The notes under the pieces: generated by a model
Told to the model about the DNA's origin: nothing
The model's input: only the letters and a program-made list of their open reading frames with translations
The model's database searches: none
DNA from: Cervus elaphus
Taxonomy: Eukaryota > Chordata > Mammalia > Artiodactyla > Cervidae
Direction of reading: 5' to 3'
Assembly (NCBI RefSeq): GCF_910594005.1
Contig: NC_057828.1
Span: 9,994,235-10,058,234 of the forward strand
DNA: 64,000 bases
Made by a program: the position numbers and the translations under genes
In this document: piece after piece, positions 23,040-36,174 of the stretch
How the letters are laid out: every line of letters begins with the position of its first letter
Position numbering within the stretch: the stretch's first letter is position 1

Positions 23040-23776
23040 TAAACTTTGTGCACAATTCAAAGCTGAATATTTAATACAAGTTATATTAAAAAAATTTAAC
23101 ATCACTCCCCATCACTTCTACACAATCTCCTTTCCTCATGAGTAACTTTTTTTAACTTTCTGGTATATTCTTCCATTTTTAAATACAAACTTTAAAATGT
23201 AGCTGGCAGCATGTTCCTTTCTCTTTTTCCCACATTGCGTCTTCTGCTTAATGGTATATCCTGGAGATCATTGATTTAGTAGAATATAGAAATAGTTTTT
23301 ATTTGTCTTTGCCACTGTCTAGTGCTTCATTGTATAGAGGCATAATAGTCTATTAAACTAGTCCTTTATGCCTTTTCTAATTATGAAGACTCTTGCAATG
23401 AATAGGCATATGCATATGTCTTTTTGTATTTTTTCCCAGTATACTTTTGGGATGGATATCTAAAAGTAAGATTATTGGATTAGAGATTAAACGTATATAA
23501 TTTTGCTATTAGACAAATTTTCATCCTTAAATGTGTTTAATTTTGCATTTCTACCAGCAAAGTATGAAAGACTATTTTCCCAAAATCTTGCCAGCAGAAA
23601 GTCATTAGACTTTTATGTATTTTGCCATTCTAATAGATTATTTAAGTGGTATCTCAGTGTGCCTTCTTATCATAATGAGATATAGCATCTTTTCATGTGA
23701 TTAAGAGTCATTTTCAGTGAATTGTTTTCATTTATAGCCAATTTTATAGATTTGTTTTTGTTTTTAATGATTTAGA

Positions 23777-23990
23777 GGGGGCTTTCCAGGTGGCGCAGTG
23801 GTTAAAGAATCAACCTGCCAATTCAGGAGACACAAGAGACGCAGGTTCCATCGCTGGATCAGGGAGATCCCCTGGAATAGGAGATAGCAACCCACTCCAG
23901 TTTCTTGCCTGGGAAATCCCATGGACAGAGTAACCTCGTAGGCCACCATCCATGGAGTCGTGAAGTGCAGGACACAACTGAGCGACTGAG
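23777..23990 (+). mobile_element. Bov-tA SINE
   Basis: From 'ggggctttccaggtggcgca' to 'aactgagcgactgag', running directly into a long (CA)n tail. It lies inside the old L1M. Confidence 0.92.
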
Positions 23991-24016
23991 CACTCACACA
24001 CACACACACACACACA

Positions 24017-24064
<48 letters not shown>
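23991..24064. repeat. (CA)n microsatellite at SINE tail
   Basis: About 70 bp of CA repeats with two CT interruptions, grown from the Bov-tA 3' tail. It creates Cys-Val ORFs on the minus strand that are not genes. Confidence 0.97.
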
Positions 24065-24379
24065 TTGGGCAAATTAGAACTGTGGCTATTAATTGCGGGT
24101 GTTTCTTCCTCAGCCGAGTTTTTTCCTATATTTCTGTTATTTAGTATTTTAATCTAAGTTTTATATTGTTTCCATTATTATTGATCTATTCTGAGTAACA
24201 GGGACACTTTCTCTCCTCCAATTTAAAGCGGAATGCTTCCATGTTTTTCATTACTTATTTGGCTTCACCTTTTGCATTCAAATATATGATCTATTTGGAA
24301 CTTATCCTGGTATATTTGGTAGGCAAGGGAACGCATTTTTGTATTTTCTAAGATAATTTTCTACATTGAGTTATATGAT

Positions 24380-24598
24380 GTGCTGTCCTGTGCATAGTCG
24401 CTCAGTTGTGTCTGACTCTTTGTGACCCCGTGGGCTGTAGCCCACCAGGCTCCTCTGTCTGTGGGGATTCTCCAGGCGAGAATACTGGAGTGGGTTGCCA
24501 TGCCCTTCTCCAGGGGATCTTCCTGACCCAGGGATAGAACCCAGGTCTCCCACATTGCTGGTGAATTCTTTACAGTCTGATCCATCAGGAATGCCCTT
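24380..24598 (-). mobile_element. Bov-tA SINE with TSD
   Basis: Complete reverse-complement Bov-tA. 11-bp TSD with one mismatch: agttatatgat (24369-24379) and agttatgtgat (24599-24609). Confidence 0.94.
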
Positions 24599-24890
24599 AG
24601 TTATGTGATACCATTTAAAATGCACACCCCATTCCATCGATTTTTAGATCCTGCTTTGAGCAGATCAACAAATTCATACATGTTATTGTGTCTATTTCTA
24701 GACTTTCTATTGTGTTACACAGTGGTGTGTCTGTCTGTTCAGACAAAACCACCCACTGTTTTAATTGCAGTCTTTATAGTGTATTTTAATATCCGGTAAG
24801 GGCTAGGGACATTTCACTCTTCTTTGTCAGTATTTGCCTAACTATATTTAGAAATTTCTTCTTCTGAATTAATTTTATAAATAACTTGTT

Positions 24891-27800
24891 TGTTTCAGAT
24901 GAAAAGAAAGGATTATTTCCTTCTACTTTTAGTCCTCCTTCTTCCTAGTTCTTTCAAATCCAAATTCTACCATCTAAACCCCCTCTCCTAATCTATTATA
25001 TCTATCCCTTTCTTTTCTCTTAGTTCCTCTTCTAAGGAAATCCGGCCTCCTTTCCTTAACCCTAAAACAAACACATGTCCACATACGGGTGCGCACACAC
25101 TCCTTACTCCTCAATTTATCTTTTGTGTTTTCTTTTATCTACTAATTACATTTCATGTCTTTGTATCATCACCTCACGTTTACTCTCAGTTCACTTCTTC
25201 TCTGCCCCTTTGCTGAGACAGTATCGGACAGGAAGGATTCTTACTTTCCTTCATCTGTCTTCAGCAGTATCCTTTCCCAGATCTTTCTCTTTCTGAAAAA
25301 TTATCACACTTGCAGATCAAAGCTGCCTTATAAATGATACATTAGAAAAGTTATTTTTATATTGTTTAAAGAAAAACTTAATTATATCTCAAATAATAGG
25401 AAACCATAAAGAAACACTGAAAAATGCTTAAAAGCTAAAATGTCACTAAATTGCTAATTTTTGACAAGTAACCTTGCTTCCTGAAGGCACAGATTACCTC
25501 TCACTTATTATTATTTTTTTTTATCATATTCAATTCCAAAAGAAAGGTAATTCTTTAAAGCCAGAGGATACATTTTTAGTATTTCCTGATATAGCCTGTC
25601 TCTACAGGTTAGGTTGAAATAATGTAAATGCTTGTGCATGTTGTTGTCTAAGATAAACATATACCTATCCTTCAAAGGACATTAGTTAGCTTACAGGTAT
25701 ATAATCTCTCACTTGTACTTTTAAAATCCAAAATTTCTGGAGACCGAATTTTTAAGTAGGTTCAACACCAAAACTTGTTTAAACACAGAAGTTGCTCCAA
25801 ACTGCTTGAAACTATTTGGATATTTTCAGATTTATTGTGAATGTTCATATGTTTGCTGCAGAAATATGAACCTTGCTGCTTCAGACCCAACTGAGACTAT
25901 TACATGAAATACATTATGTCCCCTATATTACTTTCTAAATCTAAAAAATTTACTAGTGGAACACATCTGGCCTCAAGGGTTTGGGAGATAGAATGAGAAC
26001 CTGCATGTCTTGAGAAATTAACTAATGTAATGACCTACAAATTCTGCTTGTCTTTTATTGAATTTTTTGGGAAACTATCTTCAATATAATTTTAAAAACT
26101 TACCTCAAAGTTCATGGCATTATATACTAACTGGCCATATGTCTTTGGACAAGTCACTGTCTCCCTGAACATCATGTTTTCAACCAACAAATAAGGTTAT
26201 CAGGTTTTCCCAAAGAGATGTGATATAAAATAATAGAATGCAAGGGGCAAAAGATTCTTCAATCTATAAGCTGCACTGTAGATATACATATACAATCATT
26301 ATTTTGTGTTAATAACTGGCATCATTCTTGAATGATTTATTTGGCTCTCATACTCACTATAATTATTCTTAATAACTATTGACATATTCTTAACTGTTAG
26401 TATGACACACATTTTAAATATTTGATATTTATATTATATGTTATATATAGTTATATATTGCATATATTATATATTGTATATATTATATAAATGTATTTGC
26501 CATTATAAATTGGCAAGTAAGTGTTCCTGGTATGACTAGTGCTGCAGGGTCTGATTTTGACATGGATCCCTTTGTTTCATAGTGTTAGTAGACATGGGAA
26601 CATCAATGGGGGAAAAAAAGAAATCCTCTTAAGTGACAGAGGTAACTACTAGTTAGATGTGGCTTTCATTACATCCATCAGGAAGCCTTAGTTTCTTGGT
26701 TAAGTAAGTTTATAATTTGCCTGAAATAATTGACAGATTAACCAGGAGCTGGTTTTACAGTTAACATGGTGACTTTAATTCTTAGTCATTCTTTTATGGG
26801 AGAGAAACAAGCAAAGTTAATAAGACAGGATTGTTACCCCCACCCACACCTAAGGTGTATATTGTGGTGGTGGTAGCAGTAATAGTAATAATAATATCAT
26901 CAACTTCTATTTTCAGACTCTTATAAATCATTGATCATTTTCATGTGTTTTAATTAAAAACTCCCCCAAATTCTAATCAATAGGTCAAGTACATTTCCTA
27001 GTAAAAGGTTATAAATTCGTCCTGAAACACAATACCAAAGAGGGAAAGGCACCAAAGTTAGGTAATTCTCTAAAATATTGTACAACATTTAGCACATAGG
27101 AGGAATAATGTAAGTATCTGAGATCACTATAATGACTTCAATAGTAATTTATTATTTCAAAAGAAACTTGACTGATACTGAATTTTTACTGTTTTTTGAA
27201 ATATATCATTTACCATTTCCCAGTATGAATAAAATAGTATTGATATGTACAGTCAGTATACTGCCAGTATAGATTTCCAGAAAATAGATGATTTTATGTT
27301 ATTCTGTATTTCCAGAACTGACCCATTCTCACAAGGAGGCAGACACAGGAGGATAAAACCATGGGTTTTATGTTAATCTCATTCTGTATGTGGGATGTTA
27401 ATAGAAAGAAACAAACTCAGCAGTTTCCTTAACAGATAAAGTAATGAAGTTTTCAGAAGAGGTAACTGCTGAGCTGATAATGATTTATGGTAAACACAAT
27501 TATTTCTTCAATGAATTTCCATATCTCCCTAAAGTAAAACTGTAAAGTTTTGTTTCATGGAGTTGTATCATAACCTTCCCAGAACATTAATTTCTCAATG
27601 ATGTCAATATTTTTATATAATTTAACTCCACAGTTAACTTAATTGCACTTAATAATACATGTATTTTATCCTTACACCTGGAAATCAAATATTGTGCTTT
27701 GGCATATGTCTAAGAAAAATGTGGACATTTGAGTAAAATACAATATTTTTGTCATTGAGAAAAAATTTAATTAGTTGAGCATTTTATTTTCAACATTTTA

Positions 27801-28039
27801 TGAGTTCAGCATTTTATTATGAGTTTGTATAAATAGTCAATGAGAGCAAAAATGAGCTTTCTAAATGCATTGAAACAAGAAGTTTCCAATTATGATGACT
27901 GCTTATAGCCTCGATTTAAATAACTAGAAAAAACATAAACCAATAGTGTACAGGTGTTGGAAAAAATCAGCATATGACTTTGTTACCCGAGAAAAGGTTA
28001 ACAAATGATTTAGGCCTTTTACAGGCTGGAAGTCATGTA
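24891..28039. other. KCNT2: KCNT2 intron, mostly low-copy
   Basis: No exon found. A TA-rich low-complexity tract lies at about 26430-26500 and a short TGG/TAA-rich stretch at 26860-26900. Otherwise no repeat recognised. This is the longest quiet stretch in the intron. Confidence 0.4.
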
Positions 28040-29124
28040 AATGGACTGCAAACAAGAAAATATGACCAGTACCAATAGAAAAAAAATCAGTCAACAGAAA
28101 CAGATTCAGAAAATATGAATATTGAGGTAGTTATTGTAATACAGTATGATCTATATGTTCAAGGTGGTAGAGGAAAACAGAATGATAAGGAGAAAAATTG
28201 AAGACATGAAGCTCATATAGGTTAGAATTTGTAATACTTTACTTTCCCATATTTTGCTTGGAAAAATATATACTTTCCAAGTAAAATGTATATTGCATGG
28301 GATTTACATAAAAATAGGTACTGCAGAATAAAAACATCAATGAACATAAAGCCATAGCAATAGATTATCCAAAATGCAGAATAGAGAAGAAAAGAAAAAG
28401 GTAAAAGCCTTGAAAAAGTGGTGCTAGCTACTTGTGCTATAATATTGAGTAATTTCATAATTGGAGTAACGGGAGGAAGAGAAGGGATATTTGAAGAAAT
28501 AATGATCAACATTTTTGTCCAAATTTGGTGGGAACTCTATTCAAGATCTCAGAAGCTCAGTGAAGCCCAAGCAATATAAATATAACAAATAATGCCAAGA
28601 CACAATATAAAAAAATTTCTGGAAGTCATTGATAAAATGCCTCTAAAAGAGTAGAAGGAAAAAGACATTTCATGAGGAAGAGACAAATATAAGGACAATA
28701 GAGACCTTCATGTCAGAAACTTCTCAAACCAAATCACAACTGAGAAACTTGGTTCAAGTACTGAAAAATATAGTCTACCTAATATAGTATACATAGTAAA
28801 AATATCTTTCTGAACTAAAAGCATAAGTACAGGTTTAAAAAACAAAAGCTGAGAAAATTTGTCAACAACAGCTCTGCAGTATGAAAGAAATTGTTAAAAG
28901 AAATTCTTAAGATAGAAGAAAAAAATGCCAGGTTGAACTCTAGATCTAAACAAAATAAGTAAGCATATGGGCAAATGTAAAAGATACATTTCTATTTTAA
29001 AAACTTTGTTCAAAAATAATTTACCATTTATGACAAACATTGTAAGGTTTATAATACATATATAGAAAAAAAAGTATGGCAGTAATAAGTAATAAGGAAG
29101 AAATAGAATAAGTAGGTTTGTTAA

Positions 29125-29345
29125 GCGTTTCCCAGTTGGTGATGTTGGTAAAGAACCTACGTGGCAATGCAGGAGACATAAGAGATATGGGTTCAATCCC
29201 TGGTTGGGGAAGATCCCCTGAAAGAGCACATGCACCCCACTCCAGTACATTTGCCTGGAGAATCCCATGGACAGAGGAGCCTGAAGGCTACAGTTCATAA
29301 GGTTGCAAAGAGTCAGACATGACTGAAGTGACTTAGCACACACGC
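29125..29345 (+). mobile_element. Bov-tA SINE with TSD
   Basis: 'gtttcccagttggtgatgtt' to 'gactgaagtgacttagcac'. 11-bp TSD with one mismatch: aggtttgttaa (29114-29124) and aagtttgttaa (29346-29356). Confidence 0.93.
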
Positions 29346-29429
29346 AAGTTTGTTAAAATACATGTAAAGTGATGTGCTATTTAAGAGTAGACACTGAAAA
29401 ATTAAAGCTGTGTATTTTAAGCCCTAGAG

Positions 29430-29619
29430 CAAGGGACAGCAAATGGTAGCATGCCAGTTTTTGGAAAAAATAAAAGCAGTCATTCTTACTGATTTTTGCA
29501 TTTTCTATGGCTGCTTCCACTTTCCAGTTGAAAAAGTTTAAGTATAGCAGAGCTCATATGGCCTGAAAATTCTGAAATATTAACTATTTGGTTCTTTAAA
29601 AAACAATTGCCAACCAATG
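29430..29619 (+). mobile_element. hAT-Charlie-type MITE
   Basis: Begins 'caagggacagcaaa', has 'ctatggctgcttccactttc', 'gagctcatatggcctgaaaa' and 'aaatattaactatttggttc', and ends 'attgccaaccaatg'. This is the pattern of mammalian Charlie-derived MITEs. An 8-bp flanking duplication (ccctagag at 29422-29429, acctagag at 29620-29627), as hAT elements make, supports it. Confidence 0.7.
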
Positions 29620-29849
29620 ACCTAGAGATACTACAAAAAAAAAAAAAAAGAAAAGAAAAGAAAATCAAAGAGATATAACTAATAACCAATATTGCAAATA
29701 AAATGGAATGATTATAAGAAGAACTGTGTAAAACCTCTATTAATCCAAAGAAGGCAGAGAAAAAAGAAAGAGGCGCAAAGAACATCTGGAACAAGTGAAA
29801 TACAACTGCAAGATGGTAGATTTCAATCCTACTATATTGATACTTGATA

Positions 29850-29908
29850 CCAGGGAAGCCTGTTGTGCTGCAGTCCACAGGGTGTTAAAGAATTGGGCGG
29901 GACAGCAA
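29850..29908 (+). mobile_element. BovB 3'-end fragment
   Basis: 'ccagggaagcctgttgtgct' to 'gaattgggcgggacagcaac' matches the last ~60 bp of BovB in + orientation. Confidence 0.7.
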
Positions 29909-30553
29909 CAATATTAATATTTATATTACATATAAATGAGTTAAACATTTCAATTAAGAGTTAGAAGTCATCAGATGGGATTAAAAGAAGCAATACCCAG
30001 CTTTATGTTGTCTAAAAGAAACATTTAAAATGTAAAGAAAGAAATAGATTAAAAGTAAAAGCATATAATTATATTTTATGTAATCATAATTCTAAAGAAA
30101 ACTTGAATGACTGCATTAATGTTAAAGTAGATCCAGGCAACAGCTTGGATACCCAACAAAAAGATTTCACAAAGGGGAAAAAAACCTTACAGAAACACAC
30201 TGTAAGATCCTAGCTGAGTGAATGTTTCTAGAAATCAGTGATTCTAAGGATGGGGCATGAGAGGAAGGAATTAACTGCAAAAGGTCAGAAAGGAACTTTT
30301 TGTCATTATAGAAATATTCTATGTCATAATTATGATAGAGGTTGCACTATGCTATGCAGTGTCAAAATTCACTGCATGTGCATTTGGAATTAGTGAATTT
30401 CAACAGAATATTTATGAATATCCTAAGATAAATGATATGCTTAAAATCATGTAGAAAGTTTAGAGCTGACTTGTCGTAGGTGAATCTGTAGACTTGGCCT
30501 GTCTTGTTCATCATTGTCTCCAGATTTAGGATTATTTATGACTAATCATACCT

Positions 30554-30764
30554 GAAAGTGAAAGTGAAAGTCGCTCAGTCGTGTCTCTTTGCGACCCCAT
30601 GGGCTGTTGCCCACCAGGCTCCTTTGTCCGTGGAATTCTCCAGGCAAGAATACTGGCGTGGGTAGCCATTTCCTTCTCTGGGAGATCTTCCCAACCCTGG
30701 AACTGAACCCAAGTTTCCCACATTGCAGGCAGATTCTTAACCATCTGAGCCACCAGGGAAGCAC
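30554..30764 (-). mobile_element. Bov-tA SINE with TSD
   Basis: Complete reverse-complement Bov-tA with a (GAAAGT)n 3' tail at the left. 10-bp TSD with one mismatch: aatcatacct (30544-30553) and aatcatgcct (30765-30774). Confidence 0.94.
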
Positions 30765-31006
30765 AATCATGCCTCATTAACATTATTAAATGACAAAACT
30801 GGAGAACAAAATAACAAAAATCATGTGACAAATTATGATCATCAACTAATGATAAAAATGCCTCCGGTAAGTCATTTAGGGGTACTAGAGGATAGCAGCA
30901 AAATTGAAAACAATACTTATTTTTAAATCAGATAATATGTTCAATACATTTTTCTTCAATCTCAGATATTACTTCAGGTGAAGTCCCTTTAAGCTTAAAG
31001 TAGTAT

Positions 31007-31191
31007 GCATGCTCAGTTGCTAAGTTATGTCTGACTCTTTGTGACCCCATGGACTGGACTGTAGTCCGCCAAGCTCTTCTGTCCAAGGCAAGAATACTGG
31101 AGTGGGTTGCCATTCCCTCCCCTACGGGATCTTCCCGACTGTCTCCTGCGTGGGCAGACGGCTTCCTTACCGCTGAACCACCTGGGAAGCT
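31007..31191 (-). mobile_element. Bov-tA SINE with TSD
   Basis: Reverse-complement Bov-tA, internally shortened. Perfect 13-bp TSD cttaaagtagtat at 30994-31006 and 31192-31204. Confidence 0.95.
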
Positions 31192-31338
31192 CTTAAAGTA
31201 GTATATTCAAACTATTAAAATGAAAATAAATAAGGTTTTTCCAAAATCTTTTGGAATTTGTACAGAAATGTATTTATTTTACTTTTCCACATTATCAACT
31301 AGATGGTAGTTGAAAGCCAAATGAGGTGGAGATTTTCT

Positions 31339-31588
31339 TTCTTTTTTTTTTTTTCTGTTTTAGTCCCATTTTAATTTTTTTTTTCCATCTATTCTTATTA
31401 GTTGGAGGCTAATTACTTTACAATATTGTAGTGGTTTTTGTCATACAGTTCTAATGAGATGGATGAAACTGGAGCCCATCATACAGAGTGAAGTAAGCCA
31501 GAAAGAAAAACACCAATACAGTATATTAACGCATATATATGGAATTTAGAAAGATGGTAACGATAACCCTATATGCAAAACAGAAAAA
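31339..31588 (-). mobile_element. Twin-primed short L1 insertion
   Basis: 31339-31448 is the minus-strand L1 3' terminus behind poly(T). 31449-31588 is more upstream 3' UTR in + orientation ('catacagagtgaagtaagcc'). A perfect 16-bp TSD (gaggtggagattttct) at 31323-31338 and 31589-31604 encloses both, so it is one insertion with an inverted 5' part. A few hundred bases of 3' UTR are missing between the two parts. Confidence 0.92.
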
Positions 31589-31604
31589 GAGGTGGAGATT
31601 TTCT

Positions 31605-33490
31605 AATGACCTGTTACGTTTCAGGGTATCATGCTTCAGTCTCTAGGATGCACTATTAACTGCAAGTATTTTGTTTAGCCTATGTGGAAATTCGTACAAA
31701 AGGAGACATTTTTCAAAAAGAATACATATGTCAAAATTGCTTTCTGTATAAAAAAAGGATCCTGGTAATCTCCTGCCAGTACAATATGTTTTGAGGTGAA
31801 AACAAACCTTATTTGAAGTAAGCTTGTCATATACTCAATGGAATTCCAAGCTCCAGCTTTTTGAATTAGGGGTAACCACACACCCCCAGGTATGAGACTG
31901 GAAGATTTAGCAAAAAGAATTATAGGCTGCCTAGTTAAATTTGAATTTCAGATAAACGATAAATGATTTTTAGTATAAGCATGTAACATTCAATATTTGG
32001 TATATAAATATGCTTAAACTTGTTAATTTTTAGTCTGAATTTCAGATTTCACAGGGCATTCTCTTTTTGCCTGGCAATCTTATCCCCATGGCAGGATGCA
32101 ATTCCTTGTGTCTGCCCTGGGGCTATACAACTGAATATATTCCTTTATTTGAATATTAATTTGATAACCTTATGATTATAATAATTTTACTGGCAAACTT
32201 ACTGGAGGCTTCAATTACACTGCAGTTTAACTTCCTTGTAAGATGGGGATTTTTATTTATAGACTTAAAAATGTCACATCTGCATATCAACTTGAAAGAT
32301 CATAACTGAAAATACTATCTTTCACAGTCCAGTGACAGGTTTCTAGTTAGAAGCACATTGTGGTGGATACTATTTTGTGAAAATAATATATATTTTCCAG
32401 TGTCGAAAATTATTAGAATCATCTATATTGGCCTAAAATTATCTTTAATTTTATGCAGTTATCTTCATGTTGATGTATCTCTATTGGTATGAAATATAGT
32501 TTTAGATTTTTGGATCAAACTGGAAAATTTAATACCACTTTTAGGAGCCAAGCTTATCTTAACTGAAGGAGCTAGAGAGGACTATGGCTCTCAAGCAGGC
32601 TTTTAAACAGTGTCCTTCCAGCTTAAAGACTTTACTCTTGGGAGGATTAATATTTACCGAGTATGTGTCCTTGAGCCTCTGTATTTACACCTTCTCGTAG
32701 CCTTGGAAACTAAAAAACCTCAATCCCAAAGCTGTTTTCTTTTCCTTTCCAATGCCAAGTCAACTCTCCAAACTTGAAGTCTGATGATGTCTCCAGAATG
32801 AATTGACAAAACTTAAAGGGCACAGGTGTTTATTTTTAGAATATGAATTGTTTTAGAGAAAAAGCAAATGATCCAGTGGTACACTTCCCTTGAAACTTAC
32901 AGTTAAATCTGATCCACAGGACTCTGCATTCTTCCAGAATACTACCATGTTTTATATCAGACATATTATGTAAGGAAGTCAAATGTACTTAGGGTTTTCA
33001 TGCTATTTAGATACATATCTGTTGTGTTTTTTAAAACACAATGTCATTAGATGATTTTTTTCACAGTATTTTCCATATGAATGTTCCTGACTGGGATGGC
33101 CATCTATAAGCACGATTTTTTATAATTATTAAAGCATAGAAAAATCAAGTAAACATCCTGTCTAGCCATTTCTGTAATAAAAATACTTTTTTAGACTTAT
33201 AAAAAGTACTAGCATAATAGCTTACAAGGTAGCTTATAATTGTGGTTGCTGTGAACAGAATTAGATACTTTATTTTTTAACATCTGTTGGAACAAAAAAT
33301 GAGTACCTGTCAGATATTTCCAGTGGCAGTAATTTGAAAATAGTCAAAGTTATATAAACACTCATGCTGTGGGCAAAACTATAGCAAGTTATTATTGACA
33401 GCTATGTGGTTTGAAGGTAAGATGCTCTGCAATAATTCCCATAATTTTCTGTAAGTGGTATAACTAACTTGGCATTTATTTATCTTCTAG
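31605..33490. other. KCNT2: KCNT2 intron, nothing recognised
   Basis: Low-copy AT-rich intron ending in the acceptor 'ttatttatcttctag' at 33490. Confidence 0.5.
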
Positions 33491-33575
33491 ATGAAATGAA
33501 TGATCATCAAAATACCCTCTCCTACATCCTGATAAACCCATCTCCAGACACCAGACTGGAGCTGAATGATGTTGT
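33491..33575 (+). CDS. KCNT2: KCNT2 penultimate coding exon
   Basis: 85 bp between acceptor AG (33489-33490) and donor gtaag (33576). It enters in phase 1 (completing the Asp codon of the previous exon) and leaves in phase 2. It encodes D-E-M-N-D-H-Q-N-T-L-S-Y-I-L-I-N-P-S-P-D-T-R-L-E-L-N-D-V, near the end of the second RCK-linked cytoplasmic region of Slick. It is preceded by a 17.1-kb intron containing two twin-primed L1s. Confidence 0.95.
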
Positions 33576-34355
33576 GTAAGTTGGTGTATTTCACATCGAG
33601 CCTGTATTTTCAGAAAACCACAAATTTATTTATTTTTATATTTTTATTTCCCCATAATAGCACCATATTGTTCTTGTGATATAAATACTTAGAAAATCAA
33701 AGTCTAATTTTGGTGTTCAATAAACAAATGCATTTTGTGCACTGCATTGTGTATTGCTGTGTGTCATACTATACAAAAGCATCATAGGATGGTAGAGGTA
33801 TAGAAGACAGCTTGAATTTTGTTTTCAATATATACATTTAGACAAATGATAGAAAATCTGTGGAATAAAAAGAAGAAAGAAGTTCAAAGGAAAACCTAAA
33901 ATATCCCACACTAGCTAATTCTAAATCCCTTAGACTTTCTCAAAACCAAGGTAAAATTGGTCAAAATCTTTATTAGGAAAGGGTCTATGGTAGTAATTCA
34001 TATTATGCATGTTCGTAAAAGTGTTAAAGTGCTGCTTTAAAAGTGTGGTCTATATATCATGACTTTGTCACATGACTTAAACATGGTTTAAATGAGATAG
34101 TGTTTTTCTAAATTCAGGAAAGAAGGCATTGTTGTGAGTTATTCTGATTATAAAGATGGAGGACTTAAACTAGACTCTTAGGGTTGATAGGATTTGTGTA
34201 GGTGGAGAGGAGAGAACATTCCAGAACAGGGAGATGGCTTGAGAAAATGCACTACCTGGGCATTGCATAATGTGTGCCAGCGGGCAGTACTACAGAGCCT
34301 AGTGTGACCAGAGTAAAAGCTTTGTGTTGTTAGAATTTGCATTGTTAATAACTAG
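33576..34355. other. KCNT2: KCNT2 last intron, first part
   Basis: No repeat recognised. Confidence 0.4.
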
Positions 34356-34365
34356 TTAAACATGA

Positions 34366-34598
34366 TGTTCAGTTCAGTTCAGTCACTCAGTTGTGTCCAA
34401 CTCTTTGCAATCCCATGGACTGCAGCACGCCAGGCTTCCCTGTCCATCACTAACTGCTGGAACCTACTCAAACTCATGTCCATTGAGTCCGTGATGCCAT
34501 CCAACCATCTCAACCTCTGTCATCCACTTCTCTTTCTGCCTTCAATCTTTTCCAACATCAGGGTCTTTTCAAATGAGTCAGTTCTTTGCAGTATTGGA
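34366..34598 (-). mobile_element. BovB 3' end, short copy with TSD
   Basis: 5'-truncated BovB of about 230 bp, with (TTCAG)n at the left. Probable 10-bp TSD with one mismatch: ttaaacatga (34356-34365) and ttaaacctga (34605-34614). Confidence 0.9.
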
Positions 34599-34614
34599 AA
34601 CATATTAAACCTGA

Positions 34615-36174
34615 CTTTGGAAGGACCTTAGATTAGAAAACAAAGAATTTATGCTCAATCTTCTAGTAATAAGAGCACTTGGATATATGAGCAAGAAAGT
34701 AACAAAAATTAGAAAAGTCATTTTGACAGCTGTTGATGTAAGCCTAGGAGTAAGCCAGTGGTGATGATGAATTCATAGAGCACTTTAAATTAGATGAAAA
34801 TATCTTATTTGTGATGTACTTGGCTTTCAACTGCCCATTCTCGAGGCTGCACTTTGTATATAATTAAAATATGATAAATCTGCTGTTTTACTTGTGTCTG
34901 TATTTACACATATGTTTCCTCCTTTGACCCATAAAATCAGGCAATTTTTATTATTTATACAGTCTGCCCTTGTAGTCCCAACTTTTGTATGCCTCTCCTT
35001 CAAAGTTTCAATTATACATATATATTTTTAAATTAATCATACCTTATTTTTATTTCATAACAAATCATAAGTTTTTTGAGACTAATATGATTATTTTTCA
35101 TGATTATTTTTCATGAAATGGTAAGATCATGTTAACCTTTTGAATATATGTCCTTTAATTTGGACATATTTATGAATATCTTCCTTTTGGTCTTTAAGAG
35201 AAGTATGAGTCTTCATTATAGTTCCCACTTTTAAGTTAGTTCCTGCATTTATTTGTGTAACTCCTAACATTATTACAAAGTGATGAAATACTCATTGCAT
35301 TTGTATCTGAACAAGAAATTTTAGGAGCTCTGTTACATGTATTCACTTTCCACCTCTCACTTCCAAGTGCTCATGGCTTCCCACTGCCTCTAGAACAGGA
35401 ATGGAAACTTATCCTGAAGCTGAAAGTCCTTCGTTAGCATCTTTCTAGGTTCTTTCATGAATTCATCTCCTGTCCTTTCCTGATCTAACCAGTCCTCTGA
35501 AGTCAAACTCATTTTCTGAACATGCCAAGGTCATCCTTGGGATGGAACTTTTTTCTCAGTCCCATTTCCACTCCACTTCTACCTGGAGAGACATCAACCT
35601 AAACCCCTCAATAAAACATTCCCTCATTGTCTGTTGTTCTTTTCATCTTTCTGTGGTGTTTGGAATTTCTTTTTCATCCTTTTTTCTGCTTCATAAATTA
35701 AATTCTCTGCAGGGGTCAGAGAGTGTGGCTTTTCATATCCCCAGATCCTAGCTTGTAGTCTAGAGAAGCTCAAGACACTCATATCATTAGGCAGTCTGAA
35801 GTAAACCATGCTTCTTGAAACAAGTTCTAACATGGAAATGTGTGAGTTTGGCAGATGAACACTTACCTACTTATTAATAGAGTGAATTAAGGATAATTTT
35901 TTGTCCAATTGCTTAATATAGCATAGCCTGAATTTTAGGTCAATTCATTTAAAATGTTATTTATGCATAATGTTCTTCATGGCATTTCTGAAATCATTAA
36001 TTTTTTTAGAGTCACAGAATATTTAAATTAAAAGACTATAGAAATAATTTGATCAAATTATTAATAGTTATGAATGATAAAACTAAGAACAATCAAGTGA
36101 TAGAATCATGGCTAGTATTTAGGTCTCCTTGATAGAAAAATAGCCAAAGTAAAGAATAATAAATTGATATATTT
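34615..36174. other. KCNT2: KCNT2 last intron, middle
   Basis: 35355-35480 ('catggcttcccactgcctctagaa') looks like a degraded L2-family 3' region. A 13-bp unit (atgattatttttc) is tandemly repeated near 35088-35113. Nothing else recognised. Confidence 0.35.

Larger units (their letters stand above)
23040..24890 (-). mobile_element. Ancient L1M ORF2 region, interrupted by SINEs
   Basis: Reverse-complement L1M: 3' UTR/ORF2-end at the left, with 'ttgcatttctaccagcaaagta' in the position of the usual L1 'cattcccaccaacagtgta', followed by 'gagatatagcatcttttcatgtg'. More 5' ORF2 sequence lies at 24600-24850 ('agtctttatagtgtatttta'). No open frame is left. Two Bov-tA SINEs with their own tails or TSDs have landed in it. 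Confidence 0.7.
28040..30085 (+). mobile_element. Ancient L1M/HAL1-type element, nested insertions
   Basis: 'gaccttcatgtcagaaact', 'acaaaagctgagaaaatttgtc' and 'ctgcagtatgaaagaaattg' match the ORF1-to-intergenic part of old L1M/HAL1 elements. Sequence after 29640 continues toward ORF2 ('caagatggtagatttcaatc', 'atgttgtctaaaagaaac'). It is disrupted by a Bov-tA (29125-29345), a hAT-like MITE (29430-29619) and a short BovB 3' piece (29850-29908). No coding capacity remains. Confidence 0.65.

Noticed and set aside
23764..24144. ORFs rich in Cys-Val or Thr-His across 23990-24060
   Set aside because: They are translations of the (CA)n microsatellite at a SINE tail.
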